Shown: positions 7,770 through 17,279 of the stretch, piece after piece
Position numbering within the stretch: position 1 is the stretch's first letter
Layout of the letters: each line of letters opens with the position of its first letter
Source: Kordiimonas lipolytica
GTDB taxonomy: Bacteria > Pseudomonadota > Alphaproteobacteria > Sphingomonadales > Kordiimonadaceae
Direction: 5' to 3'
Assembly: GCF_001550065.1 (NCBI RefSeq)
Contig: NZ_LRUB01000017.1
Location: forward strand, 186,001-250,000
Length of the DNA stretch: 64,000 bases
Program-made: the position numbers and the translations under genes
Notes under the pieces: model-generated
Database searches by the model: none
What the model saw: the letters and a program-made list of their open reading frames with translations, nothing else
What the model was told of the DNA's origin: nothing

Positions 7770-9635
7770 CTAGCGGGTGTCGTCAGAGACCGTGACCCGC
7801 CGCAGGCCCCGTACGCTGTTGCCGATATATACCTCGTCTGCCGCCAGAAGGTCCTCGCGGCGAATCATCTGTTCTGCGATGGCGGGTGTATGGTCTGCCA
7901 GAAGCGCTTGCCTGAGCGTGCCAGCCAGAAGACCGCATGCAAGGGGCGGGGTCAGCCACAGGCCGTCCTTGACAATAAAGACATTGCTGATGGCGCCTTC
8001 CGTCAGTTCATCCTTTTCATTGAAGAAGAGGATATCGTCGTACCCGGCCTTGAAGGCGCGCGCGAAAGCGCCGTCATAGAGCTCTCGTCTCGTTGTCTTG
8101 TGGTGCAGGAAGGTATCGTCTGACTTCACGCGGTCTTTCGCCAGACAGACCCGTCCTGTCTGCGCCTGGGGCAGAAGCGGGGCACTGGTCACGGTGACAG
8201 CGCCAGTTTGGCCTAGCAATAGGCGCACCCGGCGCGGCGCATCCAGTGGCATGCAAGCCTCGCCGTGCTCATCAAGCATGGCCAGCGCGTCGGCGCGGTC
8301 TAAAGCGAAATCGAAATAGCGGGCGCTGGCCTCAAGCCGCGCCAGATGCTCGTCCAAAAGGTCGAAGTTGCCGTCCACCTCAAGCTTCATTGTTTCAATG
8401 AGCGAGAAATCCTTGGCTTCTGTGCGGGTGAAGCGCGCCTTCAGCAGGCATTCTTCATATTCGCCCGTCGGGTCGCTGTCCGCCACGACGCCGCTGCCCA
8501 CGCTCAGGCGGCCTTTGCCGTCAGGCCCGAAGGTCAGGGTGCGAATCGGCACGTTGAGGGACCAGTCCATCTGGCCGTTTTCGCCCGCAGACGGATCAGG
8601 CGGGCTGAAGTGGCCGATGGCGCCGCAGTAGATACCGCGCGGCGCGGCTTCAAGCTCAGCGATGATCTCCAGTGCCCGTACCTTCGGCGCGCCGGTTACA
8701 GACCCGCAGGGAAACAGCGCGTTCAGAAGCCCTGATGGTGTCAGGCCTTCGCTGGCCTTTGCCGTGATGGTGGAAGTCATCTGCCACAGGGTCGGGTAGC
8801 ATTCAGTCTCGAACAGGCCCGTGACCTGCACGCTGCCGGGCTCGCTGATGCGGCTCAGGTCATTCCTGATCAGGTCGACGATCATCAGGTTTTCGGCGCG
8901 CGATTTCTCATCGCTCTTGAGCGCGGCGGCCACGGCTTCGTCCGCTTCAAGGGTCAGCCCCCTGGGCGCTGTGCCTTTCATCGGCTTGCCGGTCAGCCTG
9001 TCGCCCTCGCGCCTGACGAACAGCTCCGGCGAAAGCGATAGCACCTTGTGCCCGCCATGATCCGCCCCTGTGTCGATATAGGCCCCGAAGGGCACCGGCT
9101 GGCTGGCCCGCAGGCGCTCGTAAAGCGCAAGCGCGTCGCCTTCAAGGGTGCAGGGAAGCGGGAAGGTGTAGTTGATCTGATACACATCCCCCGCATGAAT
9201 ATAATGATGCACCTTCTCGATCGCGGCCAGATAGTCGACTTCCGTGACGGGCGAATCACCGATCTCAAGCTTTGCCATATGCCGGTTGCCGCGCCGGGCG
9301 CTGAAAAGGGCTTCCGTCATATCTGATGGCGTCAGGGTCTTGCGGTGGCGGGTGGCCATCATCCAGATCAGCGGCTCATCGGCGCGCTTGGTCATCCGGG
9401 GCTTCAGGCGCGGCTCGAAATGGGCAGCGCATTCGTATGATATCCAGCCCGCCAGGTGCAGGCCGGATGCGAGCGCGGCGTCCATGGCCTCAAGCGCAGG
9501 GCCGACTTCCTCGAGCGTGTGTGCCACAATCACCGTTTCCGGGTCATGAAACAGAAGCGACCGACCCGCCCGGTGCGCCGGGCGGCTATCATCAAGGAGC
9601 ACCATCGGCGCGTGTCTCAGGTCGGTCACATTCAT
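7770..9635 (-). CDS. pabB: Aminodeoxychorismate synthase component I fused to aminodeoxychorismate lyase (PabB-PabC)
   Basis: The 621-aa protein has two domains. Residues about 1-360 form a chorismate-binding enzyme with MKGTAPRG, ENLMIVDLIRNDLSR and FPCGSVTGAPKVRALEII, the active-site signatures of PabB. Residues about 380-621 form a class-IV pyridoxal-phosphate enzyme with KTTRRELYD, NEKDELTEGAISNVF and LTPPLACGLLAGTLR, typical of PabC. Together they convert chorismate and ammonia to 4-aminobenzoate plus pyruvate for folate synthesis. The glutamine amidotransferase PabA must be encoded elsewhere. It is transcribed divergently from the AceE-like gene. Fusions of this kind are known in several proteobacteria. 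Confidence 0.9.
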   Translation of the reverse strand: MNVTDLRHAPMVLLDDSRPAHRAGRSLLFHDPETVIVAHTLEEVGPALEAMDAALASGLHLAGWISYECAAHFEPRLKPRMTKRADEPLIWMMATRHRKTLTPSDMTEALFSARRGNRHMAKLEIGDSPVTEVDYLAAIEKVHHYIHAGDVYQINYTFPLPCTLEGDALALYERLRASQPVPFGAYIDTGADHGGHKVLSLSPELFVRREGDRLTGKPMKGTAPRGLTLEADEAVAAALKSDEKSRAENLMIVDLIRNDLSRISEPGSVQVTGLFETECYPTLWQMTSTITAKASEGLTPSGLLNALFPCGSVTGAPKVRALEIIAELEAAPRGIYCGAIGHFSPPDPSAGENGQMDWSLNVPIRTLTFGPDGKGRLSVGSGVVADSDPTGEYEECLLKARFTRTEAKDFSLIETMKLEVDGNFDLLDEHLARLEASARYFDFALDRADALAMLDEHGEACMPLDAPRRVRLLLGQTGAVTVTSAPLLPQAQTGRVCLAKDRVKSDDTFLHHKTTRRELYDGAFARAFKAGYDDILFFNEKDELTEGAISNVFIVKDGLWLTPPLACGLLAGTLRQALLADHTPAIAEQMIRREDLLAADEVYIGNSVRGLRRVTVSDDTR

Positions 9636-9809
9636 GTCTCAAATTCGGGCACGCCGGTGGATTGGCGCGCTGGCCTGCTTTCCAATATTTAGTTACTATT
9701 GAAACTGTTGGGCTGGCGGATTAGAACCAGTCCCGAAATCCGGGTCCTTATGTGACACAGCTTCAGGCGCGTCAATATGCGTGCCCCATAATATAGAGGG
9801 AAAGTCCCG

Positions 9810-12170
9810 ATGCCCCCAATAACTGATGCCGCAGGGAGCCAGCACGCCACCGTTGATCCGGCTGAGCTTGAAACCATCACTGATCTGTATGATCGGGTGC
9901 AGTGGCTGTCGTCCTGGACCATCCATCACGCCAACAATATCCGCGAAAGCCGCGACGGCCTCAAGGTGGGCGGGCACCAGGCCTCAAGCGCTTCGCTGGC
10001 GGCGATCATGTGCGCGCTTTATTTCGGGGTGCTTCGGCCCGAAGACCGGGTGGCGGTAAAACCGCACGCAAGCCCGGTGTTCCACGCCATCCAGTATCTG
10101 TTTGGCAAACAGACGCGCGAGCAGCTGGAGCGCTTCCGGGCGCTGGGCGGCGCGCAAAGCTATCCCAGCCGCACCAAGGATATCGACGATGTGGATTTCT
10201 CCACCGGGTCTGTAGGGCTTGGCGTGGCCATGACGGCTTTTGCCTCCATGGTGCAGGATCATCTGATCGACCGCGGCCTGATGGACGCCAGCAAGGCTGG
10301 TCGCATGATCGCCCTTATGGGCGACGCTGAGCTGGACGAGGGCAATATCTATGAAGCACTGATCGAAGGCTATAAGCATAACCTCAGGAACTGCTGGTGG
10401 GTGATCGACTATAATCGCCAGAGCCTCGATTCGATCACATCCGACCGCATGTTTACCCGATTCACTGACATCTTCGAGACAACGGGCTGGAAGGTGATCA
10501 ATATCAAATACGGCAAGAAGCAGCAGGCGGCGTTCAAGAGGCCCGGCGGTATCGCGCTCCGTGACTGGATTGATGCCTGCCCCAACACGCTTTATAGCGC
10601 GCTGACCTACAAGGGCGGTGCGGCCTGGCGCGAGCGCCTGATGGCAGACATCGGCGCGAAGCGCGGCGTGAAGAAGCTGCTGGAAGGCTATTCAGACACT
10701 GAACTGCAGGCGCTGATGACTAACCTGGGCGGTCATGACATTGAACTCCTTTTGGAGACCTTCCGATCTATCGACAGTGACCAGCCACACTGTTTCATCT
10801 GCTATACGGTCAAGGGTTACGGCCTGCCGTTCCAGGGCCACAAGGATAACCATTCTGGCCTGATGAACCCATCCCAGATGGCGGAGCTGCAGGCGCAGAT
10901 GGGCGTGCCGGAAGGCAAGGAGTGGGACCTGTTCGCCGGCATGGAAGACAAGGCAGCACACCTTGAGAAATTTCTGACGAAAGTGCCGTTCAACCAGCCG
11001 GCCACCCGCCGCCATGATGCGCCGACACTGAAGCTTGAAGACGCGCTTGAGCCCGGCTCAGGCAAGCAAAGCACGCAAGTTGCGTTTGGCAAGATCATGA
11101 ACGCACTTGGCAAGGGCACCAGCAAGCTCGCAGACCGCATCATCACCACCAGCCCGGACGTGACGGTATCGACCAACCTGGGCGGCTGGGTGAACCAGCG
11201 CGGCATCTACAGCCGCGACCTGATGGAAGACGTTTTCAAGGCAGAAAAGGTGGTCAGCCCGCAGATATGGCAAGGCCACGGCAAGGGCCAGCATATGGAA
11301 CTGGGGATCGCCGAAAACAACCTCTTTCTGGCGCTTGCTGCCATGGGGCTGGCGGGCAGCCTGTTCGGCGAACGGCTGATCCCGGTGGGCACGCTATATG
11401 ACCCCTTCATTAACCGCGGCCTGGATGCCCTCAATTACGCCTGTTACCAGGACGCCCGCTTTATGCTGGTGGCCACGCCAAGTGGCCTGACGCTCGCGCC
11501 GGAAGGCGGCGCGCACCAGTCAATCCATACGCCGGTGATCGGCATGGCGCAGGACAAGCTGGTGTATTTCGAGCCCGCCTATACCGATGAGCTGGCGGCC
11601 ATTATGGCCTGGGGGTTTGATTACATGCAGGCGCCGGACGGCAGCTCCGTCTATCTGCGTCTTTCCACCCGCGCGCTCGAACAGCCATCGCGTGATGGCG
11701 ATGCCTGGCAGGCCGATATGCTCAAAGGCGCCTATTGGGAACACGCGCCGGCCCAAGGTGCGGAGCTGGCGATCATCTACACAGGTGCGGTGGCGCCGGA
11801 AGCAAATGCCGCCCTTCAGGAAATTCTGGAAGACGTCCCAGGCGCAGGCCTGATGGCTGTGCCGTCGCCGGACCTGTTGCACAAGGACTGGTCGGAAAGT
11901 GTTCGCTCGCTCGGGCGTGACGGCGTGCGGCGGGAAAGCCATATTGGCCGTCTGCTTGCCAGCCTGTCGCCGAACGCAGGGATCGTGACGGTGATTGACG
12001 GTGCGCCCACCACGCTCAGCTGGATAGGCGGCGTGAAAGGGCACCGCACCATGCCGCTGGGGGTCGATCAGTTCGGCCAGTCGGGCGACATTGATGACCT
12101 GTACGACAAGTACCGTATTGGCACGGATGCGATCCTTGATGCCTGTGCGTCGGTGTATGTGGTGGATTGA
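9810..12170 (+). CDS. AceE-like thiamine-diphosphate enzyme (transketolase / homodimeric E1 superfamily)
   Basis: The 786-aa protein carries the thiamine-diphosphate motif GDAELDEGN ... WWVIDYNRQSLD (about residues 170-205), followed by a pyrimidine-binding domain (about 400-600, with ELGIAENNLFLALAAMGLAG) and a C-terminal domain. The GDxExDE spelling and the single-chain layout resemble the homodimeric pyruvate dehydrogenase E1 (AceE) more than transketolase, but it is about 100 residues shorter than AceE. No E2 or E3 gene is nearby, so the substrate is uncertain: it may be an E1, or an orphan transketolase-like enzyme. GAGGGAAAG lies seven bases before the ATG. It is divergent from pabBC. 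Confidence 0.75.
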   Translation: MPPITDAAGSQHATVDPAELETITDLYDRVQWLSSWTIHHANNIRESRDGLKVGGHQASSASLAAIMCALYFGVLRPEDRVAVKPHASPVFHAIQYLFGKQTREQLERFRALGGAQSYPSRTKDIDDVDFSTGSVGLGVAMTAFASMVQDHLIDRGLMDASKAGRMIALMGDAELDEGNIYEALIEGYKHNLRNCWWVIDYNRQSLDSITSDRMFTRFTDIFETTGWKVINIKYGKKQQAAFKRPGGIALRDWIDACPNTLYSALTYKGGAAWRERLMADIGAKRGVKKLLEGYSDTELQALMTNLGGHDIELLLETFRSIDSDQPHCFICYTVKGYGLPFQGHKDNHSGLMNPSQMAELQAQMGVPEGKEWDLFAGMEDKAAHLEKFLTKVPFNQPATRRHDAPTLKLEDALEPGSGKQSTQVAFGKIMNALGKGTSKLADRIITTSPDVTVSTNLGGWVNQRGIYSRDLMEDVFKAEKVVSPQIWQGHGKGQHMELGIAENNLFLALAAMGLAGSLFGERLIPVGTLYDPFINRGLDALNYACYQDARFMLVATPSGLTLAPEGGAHQSIHTPVIGMAQDKLVYFEPAYTDELAAIMAWGFDYMQAPDGSSVYLRLSTRALEQPSRDGDAWQADMLKGAYWEHAPAQGAELAIIYTGAVAPEANAALQEILEDVPGAGLMAVPSPDLLHKDWSESVRSLGRDGVRRESHIGRLLASLSPNAGIVTVIDGAPTTLSWIGGVKGHRTMPLGVDQFGQSGDIDDLYDKYRIGTDAILDACASVYVVD

Positions 12171-12259
12171 TTGACACATTTCGCGAAAAATTTTCCCTTC
12201 TGAGTTGTTTTGTGTAGTCTGCCCTCATAAACAGCCCGACGTTTGGTGAAGGATAGGCA

Positions 12260-13168
12260 GTGCAAGTGTTTAGTTTGAAACGGCTTCAGGCGAATACCTG
12301 GTGGAAGAAGCTGGCCATGGTGCTGCCTGCCTTTTTTACGGCTGCTGCTTTTGCTGACAGCGACACGTCAGAACCTGTCGACATCTCATGGTATCTGTTT
12401 GACTATCCGCCCTCCTATATCACCGAAGGCCCCTATGAGGGACAGGGATACCAGGACCAGATTCTGGCAGATATCGAACGGTCCGCGCCTTCCATTCGTA
12501 TCCACCGGATTGCCACGTCAATGGCACGGGTCATATCGAACATGGAACATGAAAAAGGCGCCTGTGCCGGGGCACTGGCGAAAACGCCCGAACGCATGAC
12601 CTACATGGTTTTTTCTGATCCTATTCTTGTCTCCATGCCGCTCCGGCTGGTGATCAGGAAGGATATGATGGCAACCTTTTCGCCATTTCTTGATGACAAG
12701 GGCCAGGTGATGTTGTCGGCGCTTTTAAACACCGAAGCCGGACTGAAGGGCGGAGTTGTGAAGGGGCGTGCCTATGGTCAACAGCTGGACGTCGCCATGG
12801 ATAAAGAAGCCCGGTTGGGCAATGTGGTGCGCGCGGGGCAGGGGCATCTGGTCCTCCGCATGCTGGCCCGTGGCCGCATCGGCTATACCTTCGGCTATCC
12901 GGATGAGATTGGGTTCTACGCCCGTATGCTGGAGAGCGAGGGTGTGGAAGCGAAATTTGCGATGCTTCCTGTTGCTGGTCATTCCACAAACTCTCACAGC
13001 CATATTGGCTGCACGAAAGATGCGGCGGGCAAAGCTTTCATTACGGCCGTGAACCGCGTCATCGCGGAACCAAAAACGCATGCAAGATGGCAGTCTTACT
13101 ATCTGAACTGGGTGGACCCTTCGGCGCGCGCTGCAGTTACCGCCACAATTGATCAAGATATTCAATAG
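12260..13168 (+). CDS. Periplasmic solute-binding-protein-like protein (family 3 type), orphan
   Basis: The 302-aa protein starts at a GTG preceded by AAGGAT. It has an N-terminal signal segment (KLAMVLPAFFTAAAFA) and then a periplasmic-binding-protein-like fold (VDISWYLFDYPPSYI ... GQGYQDQIL ... CAGALAKTPERMTYMVFSDP). The pattern resembles the bacterial extracellular solute-binding family 3 and a related group of orphan proteins without permease genes. None of the neighbours encodes a transporter subunit, so it may sense or bind a ligand rather than feed an ABC importer. A similar orphan lies at 62959-63723. Confidence 0.65.
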   Translation: MQVFSLKRLQANTWWKKLAMVLPAFFTAAAFADSDTSEPVDISWYLFDYPPSYITEGPYEGQGYQDQILADIERSAPSIRIHRIATSMARVISNMEHEKGACAGALAKTPERMTYMVFSDPILVSMPLRLVIRKDMMATFSPFLDDKGQVMLSALLNTEAGLKGGVVKGRAYGQQLDVAMDKEARLGNVVRAGQGHLVLRMLARGRIGYTFGYPDEIGFYARMLESEGVEAKFAMLPVAGHSTNSHSHIGCTKDAAGKAFITAVNRVIAEPKTHARWQSYYLNWVDPSARAAVTATIDQDIQ

Positions 13169-13271
13169 CAGTAGCCCATACAGCGCGCGGTACCATTTCA
13201 GCTAAATTGACAGCGCTGTCCTTAAGCGTATGATCGTCAAATAATACAAAAACATCAGCGAGGAAAATTAA

Positions 13272-14429
13272 GTGAGCGACCGTCAGGCGGGCTATTTGCC
13301 GTCATTAACCGCCATGCGCGGCATTGCCGCCACCTGGGTAATGCTGTTTCATATCGATGTAAGTCTGTTCTATCGCAATTTGGGGCCCTTGGTTCCGCAT
13401 GAAGTGACGGGGCTGATCACCGGTGGCTACATGTGGGTGGACTTCTTTTTCGTGCTAAGCGGCTTTGTTATTACCCACGTCTATGCAGGTCATTTTGAGA
13501 CCGGGCTGGGCCTTCCGGCGGTGCGTGCTTACCTGAAGGCCAGGTTCCTTCGGATTTACCCGTTGCATCTTTTTACACTGCTGCTGCTGATCCTTTTCTG
13601 GCAGGGACTGGAAGCGTTCCAGCCTCATCTGATGGATGACAGCATGCGAACCTATTTTTCGCCCGCAGCCCTGCCCAGCAACTTTCTGCTGACTAACGCG
13701 ATGGACCAATATGTGTTTCTGTCTTGGAATATTGTGTCTTGGTCTATCGGTGCAGAATGGTGGACCTACTTTGTGGGCATGTTGATGCTGGTTCTGATTG
13801 GCCGGGGCAGGGCAGCGGCAGCGCTTGTCATTATGGGGTTTGCAGGCGTCTGCCTGCTATCTCTTGTGCATCCTGAAGGTAAGCTGGACATCACTTTCAA
13901 CTATGGCTTCTTCCGGTGCCTGTTTGAATTTTCGATGGGGGTGGGCCTTTATCGTTTTTACAGGCAGGGGGTGTGGCAATCCTGGTTGAAGACGGACGGT
14001 GTTGTCTTCATCGTTCTCGCTCTGATTGCCCTGGCGCTGCATTACGACTGGAGCGACCTGACATTGCCGCCGCTTTTCGCCTTGCTGGTGATCGCGGGCG
14101 CAAGCAACCGGGCCAACTTCTCACGGATAATGGAAACAGCTTTGCCGCGCTATTTGGGCAAGATTTCCTACTCTGTCTATCTGATGCATGGGGTCTGGTT
14201 CATGGTTTTCTGGGCGTACTTGCCACAGCTGAAACAGGTCTTTGGATTTGACGCACTGCCGCTTCAATACCGGACTGTCTATCTGGTGGCCTTTGTGGCT
14301 GTGTCTGTTGTTTCGGCGACGCTGACTTACCGGTATGTCGAGGTGCCTGGCCGCACCCTGTTCAGGCGGCAGGCTGCCATCGCCAGGCCACAGCCTGTTG
14401 TTGCCACTGCGGACGTGCCTGAGAAATAG
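13272..14429 (+). CDS. Acyltransferase 3 family membrane protein (OafA/YrhL type)
   Basis: The 385-aa protein starts at a GTG with GAGGAAAA upstream. It has about ten hydrophobic segments and family features: LTAMRGIAATWVMLFHIDV near the N-terminus with the conserved R and H, MWVDFFFVLSGFVITHVY, KARFLRIYPLHLF and ISYSVYLMHG near the end. Members move acyl groups onto surface sugars, lipids or other exported molecules in the inner membrane. There are no glycan-synthesis genes beside it, so the acceptor is unknown. A hairpin terminator follows the stop. Confidence 0.88.
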   Translation: MSDRQAGYLPSLTAMRGIAATWVMLFHIDVSLFYRNLGPLVPHEVTGLITGGYMWVDFFFVLSGFVITHVYAGHFETGLGLPAVRAYLKARFLRIYPLHLFTLLLLILFWQGLEAFQPHLMDDSMRTYFSPAALPSNFLLTNAMDQYVFLSWNIVSWSIGAEWWTYFVGMLMLVLIGRGRAAAALVIMGFAGVCLLSLVHPEGKLDITFNYGFFRCLFEFSMGVGLYRFYRQGVWQSWLKTDGVVFIVLALIALALHYDWSDLTLPPLFALLVIAGASNRANFSRIMETALPRYLGKISYSVYLMHGVWFMVFWAYLPQLKQVFGFDALPLQYRTVYLVAFVAVSVVSATLTYRYVEVPGRTLFRRQAAIARPQPVVATADVPEK

Positions 14430-14432
14430 AAA

Positions 14433-14450
14433 AAGCGGCCGCAGCCGCTT
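14433..14450. terminator. Terminator hairpin between convergent genes
   Basis: AAGCGGC-CGCA-GCCGCTT is flanked by A4 on the left, giving a T run on the minus strand after the MAPEG gene. It may also serve the acyltransferase gene. Confidence 0.65.
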
Positions 14451-14475
14451 CTTGATCTGCTTTTGCTGCAACTGA

Positions 14476-14865
14476 CTAGATTACGCCGTAGCCGCTCAGA
14501 AGCCCTACGACGCTGGCGATCAGGATCACCAGCCAAGTGAAGACGGTGCCCCAAAAGCGGAACGGGTTGCGGCCTTCGAATTTGCCGAAAGTCAGCCCGT
14601 GCATATAGCGCCCAACCACAAAGAAGGCAGACAGCACGATCAGGAAAACGCTGTTCACGCCCCGATATTCCAGAAGCCCGATCAGGATCATGGCCATCGG
14701 CGCGTATTCGATAAGGTTGGCGTGTGCCCGGATGGCGTTCTGCAGGCCTTCGTCGCCGCCGTCGCCGATAGAAACTTTGGCGCGCCCTCTGTTTTTTGCA
14801 ACGTTATATGATAAATAGAAAAGAAGCAGGCCCAAAAAGCTTGCAGAAATTATGGTAATAGTCAT
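14476..14865 (-). CDS. MAPEG family membrane protein
   Basis: The 129-aa protein has four hydrophobic helices. It carries the MAPEG pattern of a polar loop with Glu/Asn (RAHANLIEYAPMAMILIGLLE), then GRYMHGLTFG and a C-terminal FTWLVILIASVVGL helix. Eukaryotic MAPEG proteins are glutathione-dependent membrane enzymes; the bacterial members near this one are largely uncharacterised. It is convergent with the acyltransferase gene and divergent from the SRPBCC gene. Confidence 0.85.
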   Translation of the reverse strand: MTITIISASFLGLLLFYLSYNVAKNRGRAKVSIGDGGDEGLQNAIRAHANLIEYAPMAMILIGLLEYRGVNSVFLIVLSAFFVVGRYMHGLTFGKFEGRNPFRFWGTVFTWLVILIASVVGLLSGYGVI

Positions 14866-14933
14866 AAGCCCTCCCCGGTTGCTATGGGAGAAGGGTGGTG
14901 CCAGAAGGCATGAAGGTCAAGTAAGGAATACAA

Positions 14934-15521
14934 GTGGATCGGAAAGTCAAAGATCGGTTCAGGGACTGGAACTTGCTGCACAAATCCGTTGTGGCATTGA
15001 TCGCGGCCTTTTTCGTAAGCGTTGCCTACCGGGCGGTCATCGTGATCGATTCCGCCTTCGAAGTGCAGCAGGAAGCCGTGCTGCCCTACGCCGCAGAAAC
15101 TATCTGGCCCTGGATATATACACCCGAGCGCCGGAGCAACTGGCAGGCGTGGCAGATCGATTATGCGCCCTATATGGGGGCGCCGGATAAGGTCGAGTCG
15201 ACACGCCTCGCGCGCTGGAAGAAAGAATATAAGCGGTGGCATGCCGTTGAGCGCACGACCGAAGTCGTGCAGGCCCGCGTCTACGCCACGGTTCAGGAAT
15301 CGGACAAGGATACACGCTGGTTCCGTGTCGAGCTGACGCCGGAAGGGCCGTGCAGTACCCGCGTACGCCTTTATGACATGGTGCGCCCCAAGGGCTATGA
15401 AGAGCGGTTCTGGTTTTTTACCAGCCTGGACGACGAGCAAAAGAGGGTCGACGCATCGCTTAAGGCGCTGGATCGATGGGTAGACGGAACGTCAGAGGGA
15501 TGCGCAACCACCGAAGAATAG
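14934..15521 (+). CDS. SRPBCC (START-like) family protein with N-terminal membrane anchor
   Basis: The 195-aa protein starts at a GTG preceded by AAGGAA. One hydrophobic segment (about residues 17-37, SVVALIAAFFVSVAYRAVIV) is followed by a START/Bet-v1-like domain: EAVLPYAAETIWPWIYTPERRSNW is the typical first strand and helices, and the protein ends with a long helix (EEQKRVDASLKALDRWV in similar form). Such domains bind hydrophobic ligands; the ligand here is unknown. The gene is divergent from the MAPEG gene. Confidence 0.65.
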   Translation: MDRKVKDRFRDWNLLHKSVVALIAAFFVSVAYRAVIVIDSAFEVQQEAVLPYAAETIWPWIYTPERRSNWQAWQIDYAPYMGAPDKVESTRLARWKKEYKRWHAVERTTEVVQARVYATVQESDKDTRWFRVELTPEGPCSTRVRLYDMVRPKGYEERFWFFTSLDDEQKRVDASLKALDRWVDGTSEGCATTEE

Positions 15522-15609
15522 ATGGCGGTGAAGCTACTGTCTCGTGGGAGATATGGATGGATGTGGTTGTGGCAAGCGCCAGCCAGAACGCCCGGCAGTT
15601 ACAGAGGAC

Positions 15610-15789
15610 CTAGTCGTCGGCCACGTCAAAATCAGTGAATTCCCATTCGTCGATGTTTTCCATCTCGGCCAGGAACAGGTTCTCGGCCGCGACAACAGCT
15701 TCCTCTTCTGAGGACGCTTCAACATCGGTAACCCAATAGAAGGTGCCATGTGGAAGTGCTGCTTTCAGGGTAACTTTGCGGCGAGCCAT
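15610..15789 (-). CDS. Small hypothetical protein (59 aa)
   Basis: I place the start at MARRKVTLKA (ATG at 15787-15789), because AAGGA lies seven bases upstream. A longer frame reaching back to 15831 has no site. The protein has a basic beta-strand-like start (VTLKAALPHGTFYWVTDVEA), then an acidic helix (SEEEAVVAAENLFLAEM) and an acidic tail (DEWEFTDFDVADD). No function is recognised. Confidence 0.6.
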   Translation of the reverse strand: MARRKVTLKAALPHGTFYWVTDVEASSEEEAVVAAENLFLAEMENIDEWEFTDFDVADD

Positions 15790-15911
15790 AGGGGTGTCCT
15801 TAATTCTGCTTGTTTGGTGTTTTAAAAACATCTCACAAGCGCCGGTCTAGCATGAAGCAAAAGCCCCTGCAATCACCCCGATGGCTATTTTCGCCTTTTT
15901 GGTCGGGCAGG

Positions 15912-17051
15912 CTATAGCGAGCGCCCGATCAGTTCCTTCATGATCTCAGACGTACCGCCATAGATGCGCTGGACCCGGCTGTCTGTATAGTGGTGCGCGA
16001 TCTCATATTCGGCCATGAAACCGTAGCCACCGTGAAGCTGCACGCAGGTGTCCACAACGCGGCCCTGCATCTCGGTTGTCCACAGCTTGGACATGGCGCC
16101 GCCCACAGCGTCCAGTTCGCCTTTCACATGGCGGGCAAGGCACTGGTCGATGAAGGCCCAGCCCACATCAATCTCGGTTTTCATTTCCGCCAGCTTGAAG
16201 CGGGTGTTCTGGAACTTTGCGATCGGACGTCCGAACGCCTGGCGTTCCTTGACATAATCCAGCGTGATATCGAACGCACGCTGCGCGCCAGCCATGGCAA
16301 TCACGCCGATCGACAGGCGTTCCTGCGGCAGCTGCTGCATCAGATACATGAAACCCGCCCCTTCATGCCCGATCAGGTTGGTGGCCGGGACACGGACCTC
16401 GTCGAAGAACAGCTCTGACGTGTCCGATGAATGCTGGCCAATTTTCTCGAGGTTGCGACCGCGGCGAAAACCCTCGCGGTCGGCCTCCACCACAATCAGG
16501 CTGACGCCCTTCGCGCCTTCACCCGGGTTGGTTTTGCAGGCCACGATGACAAAGTCGCAATTCTGGCCGTTTGAAATGAAGGTCTTCTGGCCGTTCACCA
16601 CATAATGGTTGCCGTCCAACTTCGCGGTGGTCTTGATGCCCTGCAGGTCAGACCCGGTGCCTGGTTCCGTCATGGCGATGGCGCCGACCATCTCACCAGT
16701 GGCCATTTTCGGCAGGATGCGTTCTTTCAGGTCGTCGGACCCATAGTGAAACAGGTATGGCGCCACGATGTCTGAATGCACCGCCAATGCTGCACCACCC
16801 GCGCGGGTGTAGACTTGCTCTTCGTTGATCACGCAGTTGAAGCGGTAGTCGCCGCCAACGCCGCCATATTCTTCCGGCATCTGCGGGCACAGGATTCCGG
16901 CTTCACCCGCCTTGTTCCAGAATTCGCGGGGCACCTGCCCGGCCTTTGACCATTCCGCTGTATAGGGGGTGGCTTCGGCTTCAAAGAATTTGCGGACAGC
17001 GTCCCGGAAAATATGGTGCTCTTCGTCATAAACTGCACGGCGGGCCAGCAT
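15912..17051 (-). CDS. Acyl-CoA dehydrogenase
   Basis: The 379-aa flavoprotein has the full family layout: an N-terminal helical domain, a middle beta domain with MTEPGTGSDLQGIKT (FAD and substrate contacts) and FISNG, and a C-terminal helical domain with RQAFGRPIAKFQNTRF and IYGGTSEIMKELIGRSL. The residue before GGTSE is not Glu, so the base is probably Glu244 in LPQERLSIG, as in long-chain and isovaleryl-CoA dehydrogenases. It oxidises an acyl-CoA to the 2-enoyl-CoA and passes electrons to ETF. It stands alone, so chain-length preference cannot be told. Confidence 0.93.
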   Translation of the reverse strand: MLARRAVYDEEHHIFRDAVRKFFEAEATPYTAEWSKAGQVPREFWNKAGEAGILCPQMPEEYGGVGGDYRFNCVINEEQVYTRAGGAALAVHSDIVAPYLFHYGSDDLKERILPKMATGEMVGAIAMTEPGTGSDLQGIKTTAKLDGNHYVVNGQKTFISNGQNCDFVIVACKTNPGEGAKGVSLIVVEADREGFRRGRNLEKIGQHSSDTSELFFDEVRVPATNLIGHEGAGFMYLMQQLPQERLSIGVIAMAGAQRAFDITLDYVKERQAFGRPIAKFQNTRFKLAEMKTEIDVGWAFIDQCLARHVKGELDAVGGAMSKLWTTEMQGRVVDTCVQLHGGYGFMAEYEIAHHYTDSRVQRIYGGTSEIMKELIGRSL

Positions 17052-17180
17052 GTGGTTTCCTTCCCATTTGTTCCCTCTGGTCTATGAAGATGGGGCGGGG
17101 TCGGGGAGCTGTCAAATAAAATGGACGGAACAGTCCACTAATTGCCGGTTTGTCAAGGGGAAGTAGCGAGCGTGCGGGCA

Positions 17181-17206
17181 CAAAAAAAGGGACCGATTGG
17201 TCCCTT
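17181..17206 (-). terminator. Terminator after the small secreted protein gene
   Basis: The stem AAGGGACC-GATT-GGTCCCTT (17187-17206) is followed on the minus strand by a run of at least seven T. It lies about 75 bp past the stop codon at 17280. Confidence 0.8.
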
Positions 17207-17279
17207 CCGTTCGTTGATAGGGCTTTTTGTTCCCTATGGGTGTGCCCCCCGAGTGCCCTTTTGCATTCGGAGTGCCCTT

